Part shown: positions 1 through 9,085 of the stretch, in pieces
Layout of the letters: every line of letters begins with the position of its first letter
Numbering within the stretch: position 1 is the stretch's first letter
Assembly (NCBI RefSeq): GCF_014269395.1
Contig: NZ_JACOGK010000011.1
Span: 1 to 64,000, forward strand
Source of the DNA: Megasphaera hominis
Lineage (GTDB): Bacteria > Bacillota > Negativicutes > Veillonellales > Megasphaeraceae
DNA: 64,000 nt
Reading direction: 5' to 3'
Made by a program: the position numbers and the translations under genes
Notes under the pieces: model-generated
Seen by the model: only the letters and a program-made list of their open reading frames with translations
What the model was told of the DNA's origin: nothing
Databases searched by the model: none

Positions 1-177
1 GTTCGATTAGAGATTTTCCTGGTTTCCATCGGACATAACCTCTATAAATATCACAATAAAAAACTACGCTTGCAGAAATCCGCATAAACTGTAAAAATAC
101 TGCTTTATGGGGAAAGGGGCTTTGCGCCCATTTTTCAAAGGTCATTCTCTAAAAAAGGAAAAAGAGCATGAAAAAAA
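1..177. other. window edge, no gene seen
   Basis: No convincing gene lies in these bases. A plus-strand open frame starting at 107 runs antisense into the permease gene, has no proper ribosome site and looks like a shadow. Confidence 0.5.
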
Positions 178-222
178 GGAAGTGGACAAAATGCTTTCGC
201 ATTTTGTCACACTCCCTTTTTG
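178..222 (-). terminator. intrinsic terminator of the NCS2 permease gene
   Basis: A perfect 10-bp stem GACAAAATGC/GCATTTTGTC with a short loop, extended outward by imperfect pairs. On the minus strand it is followed by a T-rich run. It lies just downstream of the permease stop codon. Confidence 0.75.
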
Positions 223-231
223 TGTGCCTGA

Positions 232-1575
232 TCAGGCATTATCTGTATCTTCTGTTTTTTCTTTTTTGCTCAGGCCGTTGAAGATAAGGTTCAGGACGAC
301 GGCGGTGATACTGCCCAGGGTAATGCCGCTGTGCAGGACGATCTGGGACCACGACGGAAAGGCGTGGAAGAAATTCGGTACGGTCAGGGTAATCATGCTG
401 ACACCAATGCTGATAGCGACGAGCATGAGGTTGTAATTGCCTTCGAAGTTTACCTTGGAAAGGGCCCGGACACCACTGGCGATGATCATGCCGAACATGG
501 CAATGCCGGCACCGCCGAGAACGGAGTTAGGAATGCAGGCGACGATGGCGGCCATTTTAGGCAACAGGCCCAGGCAGATGAGGATCAGGCCCGAAGCGGT
601 GACGACGAAACGGCTCTTAATGCGCGTCAAGGCGATGAGGCCTACATTCTGGGCAAAGGCCGTGTAGGGGAAGCTGTTGAAAATGCCGCCAATGCAGGTA
701 GACAGGCCGTCTGCGCGGAGGCAGCGGGCCAGTTCCTTGCGGCCAATGGGCTTATCGACGATTTCGCCGATAGCAATGCAGTCGCCTGTCGTTTCTACCA
801 TGGTGACGAACATGACGATGACCATGGAGAGGACCGAGCCGATATCAAAGACAGGGAAGCCGAAGGAAAAAGGCGTGACGATGTCAAACCAATTGGCCCG
901 TGTGACTTCGGCAAAATGAGCCTGGCCGAGGATGGCCGCCACAATCGTGCCGCCAATGAGGCCGATGAGTACGGCAATATTACTGATAAAGCCTTTGCCG
1001 CAGCGGTAGAGCACGAGGACGATGGCCAAGGTGATGAAGGCCAGGAAGAGGTTCATCGGTCCGGCAAAGTCCGGAGACTGAGGACTGCCGCCACCGCCAA
1101 TCCAGACGACGGAAACCGGCAAGAGGGTAATGCCGATGATGGTAATGATCGTGCCTGTAACGACAGGCGGGAAGAGGCGGATAAAGCGGCTGAAGAAGGG
1201 CGCCACGAGAAACGTCACCAGGCCGGCGGCAATGATCGCGCCGTACATAGCCGGCAGGCCGTGCTGGACACCGATGAGGCACATCGGTGTGACGGCGGCG
1301 AAGGTAACGCCCTGGATCATAGGAATACGGGCACCGACTTTCCAGAAACCGAGGGTTTGAATAAGTGTGGCAATACCACAGGTGAATAAGTCGGCGTTGA
1401 TCAGGTGAATCAGCTGTTCAGCCGGCAAATTGAGGGCCTGGGCCAAAATAATCGGTACGGCGACGGCACCGGAATACATGGCCAGGACGTGCTGTAAGCC
1501 ATAGGCGAAGAGCTTGCTGACAGGCAATATTTCGTCTACAGGATGCACAGAAGGAGTTGGTGTGAGAGAGTCCAT
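232..1575 (-). CDS. NCS2-family nucleobase (uracil/xanthine type) permease
   Basis: The 447-residue protein is an integral membrane carrier of the nucleobase:cation symporter-2 family, which imports uracil, xanthine or uric acid. Length and the run of about 12-14 hydrophobic segments fit. The middle contains the family's conserved ETTGD stretch (VETTGDCIAIGE), followed by the LSTCIGGIFNSFPYTAFAQNVG region, both typical of UraA/XanQ/PbuX-type carriers. Substrate cannot be fixed from sequence; the conserved segments look slightly more like the xanthine/urate branch. The gene stands alone, with its own promoter and terminator, divergent from the NSS transporter. No purine riboswitch was recognised in the short leader. 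Confidence 0.9.
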   Translation of the reverse strand: MDSLTPTPSVHPVDEILPVSKLFAYGLQHVLAMYSGAVAVPIILAQALNLPAEQLIHLINADLFTCGIATLIQTLGFWKVGARIPMIQGVTFAAVTPMCLIGVQHGLPAMYGAIIAAGLVTFLVAPFFSRFIRLFPPVVTGTIITIIGITLLPVSVVWIGGGGSPQSPDFAGPMNLFLAFITLAIVLVLYRCGKGFISNIAVLIGLIGGTIVAAILGQAHFAEVTRANWFDIVTPFSFGFPVFDIGSVLSMVIVMFVTMVETTGDCIAIGEIVDKPIGRKELARCLRADGLSTCIGGIFNSFPYTAFAQNVGLIALTRIKSRFVVTASGLILICLGLLPKMAAIVACIPNSVLGGAGIAMFGMIIASGVRALSKVNFEGNYNLMLVAISIGVSMITLTVPNFFHAFPSWSQIVLHSGITLGSITAVVLNLIFNGLSKKEKTEDTDNA

Positions 1576-1633
1576 GGTTTCACCTCAGGATTGGGAATGA
1601 AGGAAAGTGATAAGATTCTTGAAACATTGTTAA

Positions 1634-1661
1634 ATTATAGCATATTTCCGGGCAATAACAA
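1634..1661 (-). promoter_or_regulatory. predicted sigma-A promoter of the permease gene
   Basis: On the minus strand, -35 TTGTTA (1656-1661) and a perfect -10 TATAAT (1634-1639) are separated by 16 bases. The transcript would have a leader of about 50 bases. Confidence 0.6.
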
Positions 1662-1816
1662 CTTTTTTTTGACCAGGCCCTGTTTCTTGATGGATTAGCT
1701 GGATAAAAAGAATGCCGTTCCTGCTATGGGAACGATAATTACATAAAACGAAGAAATATAATCTTGCAGAAGGAACACATGTTTATTAAAATTAGATTAA
1801 AAAAGAGCGTTTCCTG

Positions 1817-1845
1817 TTGGCACGCTGGGATAAAACTAGTATGAT
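1817..1845 (+). promoter_or_regulatory. predicted sigma-A promoter of the NSS transporter gene
   Basis: -35 TTGGCA (1817-1822), a 17-base spacer and -10 TATGAT (1840-1845). It lies about 60 bases upstream of the chosen start. Confidence 0.6.
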
Positions 1846-1907
1846 AAACATATTCACTAATGTTTTTATGTTTTTATAGGATTCCTTTTTCGGAAAGAAG
1901 GTGCACT

Positions 1908-3263
1908 ATGGAAAGTCGTGATAGTTTTAAATCAAGACTAGGGTTTATTTTGGTTAGTGCCGGGTGCGCCATTGGTATTGGCAATGTATGGAAGTTTCCG
2001 TATATTACAGGGCAATACGGTGGCGCTGTGTTTGTCCTTTTTTATTTAGCCTTTTTGGTACTGATGGGCATTCCCGTCATGACGATGGAACTGGCTGTTG
2101 GCCGGGCCAGCGGTAAAAGCGTGCTCCTCGGCTTCCGCAAACTGGAAAAGCCGGGAACGCCGTGGCATCTGCACGGCTGGGCCAGCCTCCTGGGTTGCTT
2201 TGTCCTCATGATTTATTACACGACCATTTCGGGCTGGATGCTCGATTATTTCTATAAGTTTTTGACAAACTCCTTTGCCGGGGCTACGCCGGAAGTCGTC
2301 GCCCAGACCTTTGATGCTATGATTGCCAACCCGCTGGAACTGACGGTCTTCATGGGTATTACCGTTCTGGCCGGCTTTTTCATCTGTTTTGGCGGTGTCG
2401 AAGAACGCCTGGAAGGCGTGACCAAGGTCATGATGATCGGCCTCCTGGGCCTTATTGTCATCTTGGCCATCAACAGTGTCCTCTTGCCCGGGAGCAGCGC
2501 CGGCCTTTCCTTCTACCTCATGCCTGATTGGGATAGAGCCATCGAAGCAGGCCTCGGCAATGTGGCTACGGCGGCGATGAACCAGGCTTTCTTTACCCTT
2601 TCTCTGGGCATGGGTTCTATGGAAATCTTCGCCAGCTACATGTCCAAGAATAACGGCCTGACGGGGGAATCCATGCGCATCGTTGCCCTCGATACGTTCG
2701 TAGCTATTATGGCAGGGATGATTATTTTCCCGGCTTGTTTTGCCTTTGGCGTAGAGCCCGATGCCGGTCCGTCCCTGATCTTTATTACCTTGCCGAATAT
2801 TTTCATCAACATGTCGTGGGGCCAGTTCTGGGGCGTACTCTTCTTCGTCTTCATGACCTTTGCCAGCTTTTCTACCGTTACGGCTGTCTTTGAAAACCTC
2901 ATTTGCACGTGCATGGATAACTTTGGCTGGAGCCGCAAGAAAGCCGTCTATATCCTGTTGCCGGCTATCTTCTTCTGCAGCCTGCCGTGCGTCCTGGGCT
3001 TCAACCTTTGGCAGGACGTGACGCTCATCGGTGACCGGGGCATCCTCGATAGTGAAGACTTTATTGTCAGCAACCTGATTCTGCCTATTGGTTCCCTCAT
3101 CTTTGCCCTCTTCTGCTCGTGGAAATACGGCTGGGGCTTTGATGGCTACTTGAAAGAAGTAAACACAGGTGATGGCCTGAAAATGCCTGCCTGGGTACGG
3201 CCGTATTTCAAATATGTCCTGCCTGTCCTCATTGCCGTCATCATCGTGCGCGGTCTGATCTAA
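1908..3263 (+). CDS. sodium-dependent transporter, NSS (neurotransmitter:sodium symporter) family
   Basis: A 451-residue membrane protein related to bacterial NSS carriers such as LeuT and MhsT, which couple amino-acid uptake to sodium. The first membrane segment carries the family signature AIGIGNVWKFPYI near residue 20, the unwound TM1 region that binds substrate and sodium. About 11-12 hydrophobic segments follow, the usual bacterial form. The ATG at 1908 was chosen over the in-frame ATG at 1860 because it follows AGAAGG at good spacing and puts the signature at the usual distance from the N-terminus. Substrate is probably an amino acid; which one is not visible. Monocistronic. Confidence 0.9.
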   Translation: MESRDSFKSRLGFILVSAGCAIGIGNVWKFPYITGQYGGAVFVLFYLAFLVLMGIPVMTMELAVGRASGKSVLLGFRKLEKPGTPWHLHGWASLLGCFVLMIYYTTISGWMLDYFYKFLTNSFAGATPEVVAQTFDAMIANPLELTVFMGITVLAGFFICFGGVEERLEGVTKVMMIGLLGLIVILAINSVLLPGSSAGLSFYLMPDWDRAIEAGLGNVATAAMNQAFFTLSLGMGSMEIFASYMSKNNGLTGESMRIVALDTFVAIMAGMIIFPACFAFGVEPDAGPSLIFITLPNIFINMSWGQFWGVLFFVFMTFASFSTVTAVFENLICTCMDNFGWSRKKAVYILLPAIFFCSLPCVLGFNLWQDVTLIGDRGILDSEDFIVSNLILPIGSLIFALFCSWKYGWGFDGYLKEVNTGDGLKMPAWVRPYFKYVLPVLIAVIIVRGLI

Positions 3264-3266
3264 TAG

Positions 3267-3316
3267 AAAAAAGAGATATTGCCTGGATGTGTTCCTTGGC
3301 AATATCTCTTTTTTTT
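3267..3316. terminator. bidirectional intrinsic terminator
   Basis: A long perfect stem (GAGATATTGCC/GGCAATATCTC) flanked by A-rich and T-rich runs. It serves both the NSS gene and the convergent SGNH hydrolase gene. Confidence 0.9.
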
Positions 3317-4670
3317 ACGGCTGTGCCTGGCCGGTGATACTGGCCCACTGTTCATTAATCGCTTCAGCCATGAGCTGTTTGCCCCGGCTGTTTAAGTGAA
3401 TGCCATCGATGCCCAGCTCGTAAGGCAGGTCGTGGTCTTCGGGTATTTTTGTCGCCAGGTCAATATGGGGCTGCCGGCGGATCCATTCGTTGACCTTTTG
3501 GAAGCGTTCCCGCCAGTTTTCGGCTGTAGGCTCGTTGAAGGCGCGCTTGATGTTTTCCGGATTCAAGGGCGGCAAGGTCAGGAAAACCGGCTGGATGCCA
3601 TTTTCCCGGCACTTTTCTTCGATGCTTGCCAGATTGCTGATAACCTCGTCGGCACTGGTCCAGCCGCGCAGGCTGTTGCTGCCTGTCATGATGATGAGAT
3701 AGCGCAAATGGAAGGGCAGGACATCCCGGTCGAAGCGGTCCAGTGTCATTTGGCTCGTGTCACCGCTGTCAGAGAGGTTGATCGTATCGAAATCCAGGTA
3801 ATATTGGTAGCTGTATTCCCAGTCTGACGGGGAATAGGATAAGTCGCCGCCACCGTGGCTGATGCTGTCGCCCAGGGTGCCGACCGTATAAGGTTTGTCA
3901 GGATTGATGCTCATAGGCTGGGGCGGGCAGAAAACACCGAGCGGCTGGCCATTCTTGTCCAGAGCCCGGACGCGCCAATAGAGCAGCTGCGTAGATATGC
4001 GGGGACTGTCGTCATACCAGTCGAACCAATGGGACACGCCGCGGCCCATGACCTGGCTGTCTGCTGCCGGTTCGTCCGGCCGGACATTGGCATCGGTGAG
4101 GATTTCTACATCATATGTCGCAGCGTTGTGTACGGGTACCCAGTTGTAGACCGGGTAGAGGAGGGCCGTACCGTTGCCTGTATTAAAGTGGCTCAGCGGT
4201 TCCGGATATAAAGGCGTCTGCACGGCCGGGTCGACGTACATCGTTTCTGCCGGCGAATAGGCTGTTATAGGCTGATTGTCGAAATTGAGGGCCCGCACGC
4301 GCCAGGTTACGTCGCCTTTGGGTGTGTTGGCCGGCAGGGCTGCGTTATAGCCGGCGACGAAGATATGCGCGTCGTGGATCGGTGCGGCGTTGGGTACGTC
4401 AATTTCGATTTCATAGGCTACGGCGCCTAGGACCTTGTCCCAGCGCAGCGTCGGGTGCAGGGAGGCCGGATTTTCTGCCGTGTAATGGGAAAGAATTTGC
4501 GGCGGTTCGTGGTCGTAGATTTCCCGTACCTTGTCAAGGGGAATTTCCCGTATTTCCGCTGTTGTGGCGGGTTTATCTGAGAGCGGCGCCTGGGCCGGCT
4601 GGGCGGCTGTCGCCGTGGCGGTCAGGCAGAGGGCAGAAAGGAAAAGTAAAAGCGTACGGTTTATAGACAT
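3315..4670 (-). CDS. secreted SGNH/GDSL hydrolase with N-terminal fibronectin-like repeats
   Basis: A 451-residue exported esterase-like protein. The N-terminus is a signal peptide (hydrophobic LLLFLSALCL, cleavage near TAQA). Two similar segments follow, each with an HPTLRW/YPVYNW start and an AYEIEI/TYDVEI strand, which look like fibronectin type III-like folds. The C-terminal 180 residues carry the SGNH blocks: GDSISHG with the serine, TGSNSLRG with the asparagine, and DGIHLNSRG with the Asp-His pair. Such enzymes deacylate surface polysaccharides or lipids; the target is unknown. The ATG at 4670 follows AGAGG and gives a proper signal peptide; the longer frame from 4751 does not. Confidence 0.85.
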   Translation of the reverse strand: MSINRTLLLFLSALCLTATATAAQPAQAPLSDKPATTAEIREIPLDKVREIYDHEPPQILSHYTAENPASLHPTLRWDKVLGAVAYEIEIDVPNAAPIHDAHIFVAGYNAALPANTPKGDVTWRVRALNFDNQPITAYSPAETMYVDPAVQTPLYPEPLSHFNTGNGTALLYPVYNWVPVHNAATYDVEILTDANVRPDEPAADSQVMGRGVSHWFDWYDDSPRISTQLLYWRVRALDKNGQPLGVFCPPQPMSINPDKPYTVGTLGDSISHGGGDLSYSPSDWEYSYQYYLDFDTINLSDSGDTSQMTLDRFDRDVLPFHLRYLIIMTGSNSLRGWTSADEVISNLASIEEKCRENGIQPVFLTLPPLNPENIKRAFNEPTAENWRERFQKVNEWIRRQPHIDLATKIPEDHDLPYELGIDGIHLNSRGKQLMAEAINEQWASITGQAQP

Positions 4671-4860
4671 AAAGGCCTCTTTCTTTTTCGTGAAAAAATA
4701 GATGGACGATACTTCTTCTTGTATTCTAGAGAAAAGTGTCCTGAATTTCAAGAGGCCCTTTTAGCCCTATAGACAGGATGCTGGCTTCAGCAGGCAAAGA
4801 GGCGTATAATGAGAAAAATGTAAGCTTCCAATACGCAAAAAAACGGAGATGATACGCACT

Positions 4861-6267
4861 ATGGCGGCGCTGCATTTATCGGTCTGGCATATTATAATTT
4901 TATTGGCTACAGTGGCACTGGTCATCGGCACCGGCTTTTATGTGGGACGGTCTGTCCGCTCGGCTGATTCGTACAGCCTCAACGGCCGTTCGGCCGGTCC
5001 CTGGCTCGTGGCCGGCTCCATTGCCGGTACCGTAGTTGGCGGCGGCTCTACTGTGGGCACGGCGCAGTTTTCCTTTTCCTTTGGTCTTTCGGCATGGTGG
5101 TTTACCTTGGGTGCCGGCCTGGCCTTTTGTCTCATGGGGCTTTTTTACGCCAAGCGTCTGCGGCGTACGAATTTGACGACGATTCCCCAATATTTGTCCC
5201 TCCATTATGGCAAACGGGCTGAAGAAGCGGCCGGTATTATTTCCTCCGTAGGGATCCTCTTCAGTGCCGTTGCCAGCTGTATCCCCGGTATTGAAATCAT
5301 CGCTGCCCTCTTTCGTATTTCTGCCTGGCAGGCAGCCCTCGTCCTGATCCTGCTCGTGGCGGGCTACACTTTTTTCGGGGGCATGAAGAGTGCCGGCGTA
5401 GGCGGCATCCTGAAGATGGCGATTATTTGGGTTTCTCTCGCTATTGCCGGCGGCTCGGCGGCCTACAGCCTCTGGTCGCTGCCTACCTTAGGCGTCAGCT
5501 TTCCTGCGTCTGCCTTTAACCTCTTTGGCCAGGGCGGCAGTACGGCCTTGGCGAACCTCCTGGCCCTCATCGTCGGTATTTTCTGTACGCAGACCTACAT
5601 TCAGGCTGTCTTTTCGGCGTCGAAACCGGCCGTGGCTTCCCTGGGCTGTTTCGTCGCGGCGTTGATCGTCATTCCCGTAGGCCTGCCTTCTGTCAGCATC
5701 GGCATGTATATGCACTATTTTGCGCCCCAATCGCTGCCGGTACTGGTCCTGCCCTTATATCTGACGGAGCATCAGCCGGTCCTCGTCGCCGGCGTTGCCT
5801 TAGGCGGCATTATGCTCAGCCTCATCGGCTCCATTGGCGGCCTGTCCCTGGGTATTGGCACGATGGTGTCGCACGACATCCTGTCGCCGCTATTGGGAAT
5901 CCGGGAGGATAAAAAGCTGCTGCGCCTGACCCGGGCCAGTGTCCTCGGCGTCATGGTCGTCGCCTGCGGCATCGCTATTGTCAACCAGGATACGGAGGTT
6001 CTCTTTTGGAATTATCTCTCTATGGGCTTGCGCGGTGGCGGTATTTTCCTGCCCCTGACGCTGGCTGTCTTTTGGCCGGGTCACGTGAAGGCCCTGTGGG
6101 TCGTCCTTTCTATTCTGGGTAGTACGGTGGCAGCCATGCTCGCTTCTACAGTTATTCCGTTGCCCTTTGATCCGCTTTTTGCCGGCCTCTTGGTGAGCCT
6201 GGCTCTCCTCGTACCGGGACTTCGCTGGCAAAAGCAGCCGCTTCTCGTACAGGAACGGCGTGAATAG
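4861..6267 (+). CDS. sodium:solute symporter, SSS family
   Basis: About 468 residues with some 13 hydrophobic segments, related to PutP/PanF-type sodium symporters. The N-terminus shows YVGRSVRSADSYSLNGRS and GTVVGGGSTVGTAQFSFSFGLS, matching the family pattern in which a disordered DF/SY loop precedes the first core helix pair. Substrate cannot be told; there is no enzyme partner beside it. Two starts are possible: the ATG at 4849 abuts GGAG with no spacing, while the ATG at 4861 lies 12 bases after it. The latter is preferred but uncertain. Confidence 0.85.
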   Translation: MAALHLSVWHIIILLATVALVIGTGFYVGRSVRSADSYSLNGRSAGPWLVAGSIAGTVVGGGSTVGTAQFSFSFGLSAWWFTLGAGLAFCLMGLFYAKRLRRTNLTTIPQYLSLHYGKRAEEAAGIISSVGILFSAVASCIPGIEIIAALFRISAWQAALVLILLVAGYTFFGGMKSAGVGGILKMAIIWVSLAIAGGSAAYSLWSLPTLGVSFPASAFNLFGQGGSTALANLLALIVGIFCTQTYIQAVFSASKPAVASLGCFVAALIVIPVGLPSVSIGMYMHYFAPQSLPVLVLPLYLTEHQPVLVAGVALGGIMLSLIGSIGGLSLGIGTMVSHDILSPLLGIREDKKLLRLTRASVLGVMVVACGIAIVNQDTEVLFWNYLSMGLRGGGIFLPLTLAVFWPGHVKALWVVLSILGSTVAAMLASTVIPLPFDPLFAGLLVSLALLVPGLRWQKQPLLVQERRE

Positions 6268-6295
6268 TGTGTGCGTAGTACTTTATAGCGACAAA

Positions 6296-6332
6296 GAAGC
6301 CGCAGCGGGAAGCATTCCTGCTGCGGCTTTTA
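6296..6332. terminator. bidirectional intrinsic terminator
   Basis: A 14-bp stem with one G-U pair (AAGCCGCAGCGGGA/TCCTGCTGCGGCTT) between the convergent SSS and MscS genes, ending in a T run on the plus strand. Confidence 0.85.
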
Positions 6333-7262
6333 TCAATTGGCCGGGTCTTTTTTTTCTGTTTCTTTTTCTTCTGTTGCCGGTGCCGGCGCCTGGACGTAGA
6401 CTACGCGCTGCGGGAACGGAATATCGATGCCTTCGCTGTCAAAGCGGTCTTTGACGCGGGACATGGTGTCGTAGAATACAGGCAGGTAGTCGTCGCCATG
6501 TACCTGGGGATAGGCGACGATGCGGACGGAGCTGTCGGCAAATTCCTTAATGCCAATTTCCAATGTATCGTTATTGAGGATGCGCGGATCAGAGCGGAAA
6601 ATATCCTGGAGTACGGCAATGGCGTGGTGATGATCGTTCTGATAGCCTATGTCGAAGAGAAATTCAATGTAGCGGTCTTGCTGATAGGAACTGTTCGTGA
6701 CCTTCGTCGATGTAATGACCGAGTTGGGAATAAAGACTGTACGGTTATCCTTGGTAATGATCGCCGTATTCAGCATCTGAATGCCTTTAATGCTGCCGCT
6801 CACGTCGTTAATGGAAACCCAGTCACCGGCCTTGAAGGGCTTAAATATAAGAATCAGCAGGCCTGAAGCAAAGTTGGACAGGTTGTTTTGCAGGGCCAGG
6901 CCGACGGCGAGGCCGAAGGCACCAAAGGCGGCCAGGAAGGAGTCCGTCGGAATACCGGCCTTATTGAGGGCCGATAAGAGGACGATGGCCATCATGGCAT
7001 AGTAGACCAGCTGGCTGACAAAGGTAATGACCGTGTGGTCGTAATTGGCATGGGTCATCATGCGGACGGCTATATTTTTTAAGCCTTTGGCAATATAGAG
7101 GCCGATGATGAAGATGACGACGGCATAGATGATGTCCGGACCGTGATTGATGAGGATTTCCTTCATCTGATCCAAGGCAGTGACACTCTGGGTCACCTGA
7201 TTTTGTACATCTGTGCGTACAGCAGAAGCTGCTGTATCAGCCGTATTGGAAGCTAAAGCCAT
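6333..7262 (-). CDS. mechanosensitive ion channel, MscS family
   Basis: A 309-residue small-conductance mechanosensitive channel that releases solutes on osmotic downshock. It has three hydrophobic N-terminal segments; the pore helix is followed by the family hallmark GLALQNNLSNFASGLLIL and FKPFKAGDW. The soluble beta and alpha/beta domain (VSINDVSGSIKGIQML..., TVFIPNSVI) follows. The tail is Glu/Lys-rich. The ATG at 7262 follows AAAGGAG at 8 bases; the in-frame ATG at 7280 does not. Length matches E. coli MscS (286 aa). Confidence 0.92.
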   Translation of the reverse strand: MALASNTADTAASAVRTDVQNQVTQSVTALDQMKEILINHGPDIIYAVVIFIIGLYIAKGLKNIAVRMMTHANYDHTVITFVSQLVYYAMMAIVLLSALNKAGIPTDSFLAAFGAFGLAVGLALQNNLSNFASGLLILIFKPFKAGDWVSINDVSGSIKGIQMLNTAIITKDNRTVFIPNSVITSTKVTNSSYQQDRYIEFLFDIGYQNDHHHAIAVLQDIFRSDPRILNNDTLEIGIKEFADSSVRIVAYPQVHGDDYLPVFYDTMSRVKDRFDSEGIDIPFPQRVVYVQAPAPATEEKETEKKDPAN

Positions 7263-7367
7263 GGGCACTTCTCCTTTCAAACGATAAAAACACGGGTACG
7301 TATTCCATTTTAAGCGGTTTATCCTGCCTTGTACAGGGGGGAAGGCCGCATTTGCCCCAGGCAGGAG

Positions 7368-8504
7368 TTATTGGAATTCCCTGTGGCACGTAATGTGCCA
7401 GACCATGACGTACATGACGACCAGTAAGGCCGTGACCAGGGCAAAAGATGCGTAGAGACTGCTGTAGCTGGCAATATAGCCCAGAACGGCCGGCGCTACG
7501 AGAATGCCGGCGTAGCCAATGGTACTGGCGGCAATGGCCTCTGTTACGGGAACCAGCCTTTGCCGGCCCAGGAAGGAATAAAAGAGCGGTACCGTGTTGG
7601 CACAGCCGACGCCGATGCAGATATAACAAGAAAAAAGGAGCCACGGCGACGTGCCCGCGAGGAGGCCGCAAAAGCCGAGGCAGGCTATGGGCAGACTGGC
7701 CAGCAGAATCTGCCGGGCACCGATATGGCTGGCCAGGGCATCGCCAAATAAGCGGACGACGAAGACGCTGGCTGTAAATAAGGTCAGACCCAGGCTGGAC
7801 TGCGACATGGGAACGGCTTTTTCCGTCGTCATAAAGATGCCGCTCCAGTCGTTGATGGAGCCTTCAATCAAAAAGGAGAGCGTGCAGATCAGGCTGACCA
7901 TGAGAATCGGTCCTCTGGGCAGGTGCAGACGGGCAGACGTGCTTTTTTCCGATTGCCGCATGAGATGCGGAGAGAAATACAGTACCAGAACGAGGATGAG
8001 TAAACTGCTGACGAGTGTCGTCATGCGGTCTGATAGACGGAAATGGAGAAGCACGCTAAAACAGGCAGCACCGGCAAAATTTCCTAGCGACCAAAGCGCG
8101 TGGAGACCAGACATGATTCTCTTTTTGACCAGCCGTTCCATCATGATGCCGTTAATATTGACGACGACATCCATCAGTCCCAGGAGCGCCCCTAAGAGGA
8201 GTGCCAGGCAAACGGCACCCATATAGGAAGGGACGAGGCAGAGCCCCAAAAAGACCAGTGGCAAGAGAACTCCGGCAACGGTAAGGGGCCGGCGGCAGCC
8301 ATAGCGGGACGCGATCTTCCCAGCAAAGACCATCATCATGAGCGCACCCAGGCCCAGACAGAGCAAGAGCAGGCCCAGATCGTCATCGGGAATGGCCAGG
8401 CGTTGTTTGAGGAAGGGAATGATGGCCGCCCACGTTGTAAAGCCAAAGCCGCCGAGGAAGTAAAAGGACCGGGCTGCGTTCAGTTGTCGTTTCGTTGTGG
8501 TCAT
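7368..8504 (-). CDS. major facilitator superfamily (MFS) transporter
   Basis: A 378-residue carrier with about 12 hydrophobic segments. The first loop carries a short MFS A-motif-like stretch (GKIASRYGCRRPL). The overall form resembles the FucP/YbjJ-like group, but the substrate is unknown. The likely start is the ATG at 8504, preceded by GAGGTG at 7 bases; the in-frame GTG at 8513 is itself part of that ribosome site. The gene lies just downstream of tRNA-Val on the same strand but is separated from it by a terminator. Confidence 0.8.
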   Translation of the reverse strand: MTTTKRQLNAARSFYFLGGFGFTTWAAIIPFLKQRLAIPDDDLGLLLLCLGLGALMMMVFAGKIASRYGCRRPLTVAGVLLPLVFLGLCLVPSYMGAVCLALLLGALLGLMDVVVNINGIMMERLVKKRIMSGLHALWSLGNFAGAACFSVLLHFRLSDRMTTLVSSLLILVLVLYFSPHLMRQSEKSTSARLHLPRGPILMVSLICTLSFLIEGSINDWSGIFMTTEKAVPMSQSSLGLTLFTASVFVVRLFGDALASHIGARQILLASLPIACLGFCGLLAGTSPWLLFSCYICIGVGCANTVPLFYSFLGRQRLVPVTEAIAASTIGYAGILVAPAVLGYIASYSSLYASFALVTALLVVMYVMVWHITCHREFQ

Positions 8505-8517
8505 GAAATTCACCTCG

Positions 8518-8549
8518 TAAAAAAAATCCGCATCGAAAGGGATGCGGAA
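8518..8549 (-). terminator. terminator of tRNA-Val
   Basis: On the minus strand a perfect 8-bp stem TCCGCATC/GATGCGGA followed by a run of T residues, immediately 3' of the tRNA. Confidence 0.8.
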
Positions 8550-8550
8550 A

Positions 8551-8627
8551 TGGTGGAATTAGGGGGACTCGAACCCTCGACCTCCACGATGTGAGCGTGG
8601 CGCTCTAACCGGCTGAGCTATAATTCC
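8551..8627 (-). tRNA. tRNA-Val (anticodon CAC)
   Basis: A 77-base cloverleaf with encoded CCA. The acceptor stem is GGAATTA/TAATTCC with discriminator A, the anticodon stem CCACG/CGTGG encloses loop CTCACAT (anticodon CAC), and the T-loop is GTTCGAG. Confidence 0.95.
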
Positions 8628-8643
8628 ATGCAATAACAATTAC

Positions 8644-8671
8644 ATTATAACGTATAAGAAAAATATTGCAA
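8644..8671 (-). promoter_or_regulatory. predicted promoter of tRNA-Val
   Basis: Minus strand -35 TTGCAA (8666-8671), 16-base spacer, -10 TATAAT (8644-8649), about 16 bases ahead of the mature tRNA 5' end. Confidence 0.65.
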
Positions 8672-8733
8672 GGAAAAAAAGAAAAGCCTGTACAGGACGA
8701 AGGAAACTTTTTTGAGAAAAGGGAAAAAAGCTG

Positions 8734-8762
8734 TTGACGGATTCAGTAGCAAATGATATAAT
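8734..8762 (+). promoter_or_regulatory. predicted promoter of tRNA-Ala
   Basis: -35 TTGACG (8734-8739), 17-base spacer, -10 TATAAT (8757-8762). Near-consensus and well placed, about 20 bases before the tRNA. Confidence 0.8.
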
Positions 8763-8782
8763 CCTTTTTGTAGTTATGACAT

Positions 8783-8858
<76 letters not shown>

Positions 8859-8863
8859 TATCA

Positions 8864-8897
8864 GAAAACACACTGTCTAAGGCAGTGTGTTTTTTTT
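8864..8897 (+). terminator. terminator of tRNA-Ala
   Basis: Stem AAAACACACTG/CAGTGTGTTTT with a short loop and a run of T residues directly after the tRNA. Confidence 0.85.
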
Positions 8898-9014
8898 ATA
8901 CCCTGCAGCAGGCCTGCAGGGCGTTTTCATAACTATTCATTATTAATTAATCGATATTTGCAACAAAAAGACATTCCTCCAATGAAGATTGCCTTAAAAA
9001 GTGGAAGATAAGCA

Positions 9015-9043
9015 TTGCCTATGGTAAAATGAAGAAGATTATA
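9015..9043 (+). promoter_or_regulatory. possible promoter of the pel operon
   Basis: TTGCCT (9015-9020) and ATTATA (9038-9043) are 17 bases apart, ending about 43 bases before the first pel gene. The -10 match is poor, so this is a weak call. Confidence 0.3.
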
Positions 9044-9085
9044 CGATAGATGTAGTACGGGAATACGCGGAAAAGGGAGGCCGTC

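Noticed and set aside
331..1389. Plus-strand open frame of 352 codons
   Set aside because: It is antisense to the NCS2 permease gene, has Asp/Arg/Gly-rich composition typical of a shadow frame and lacks a ribosome site.
2046..3302. Minus-strand open frame of 418 codons
   Set aside because: Antisense to the NSS transporter gene; composition shows no membrane segments or motifs and it begins in the terminator.
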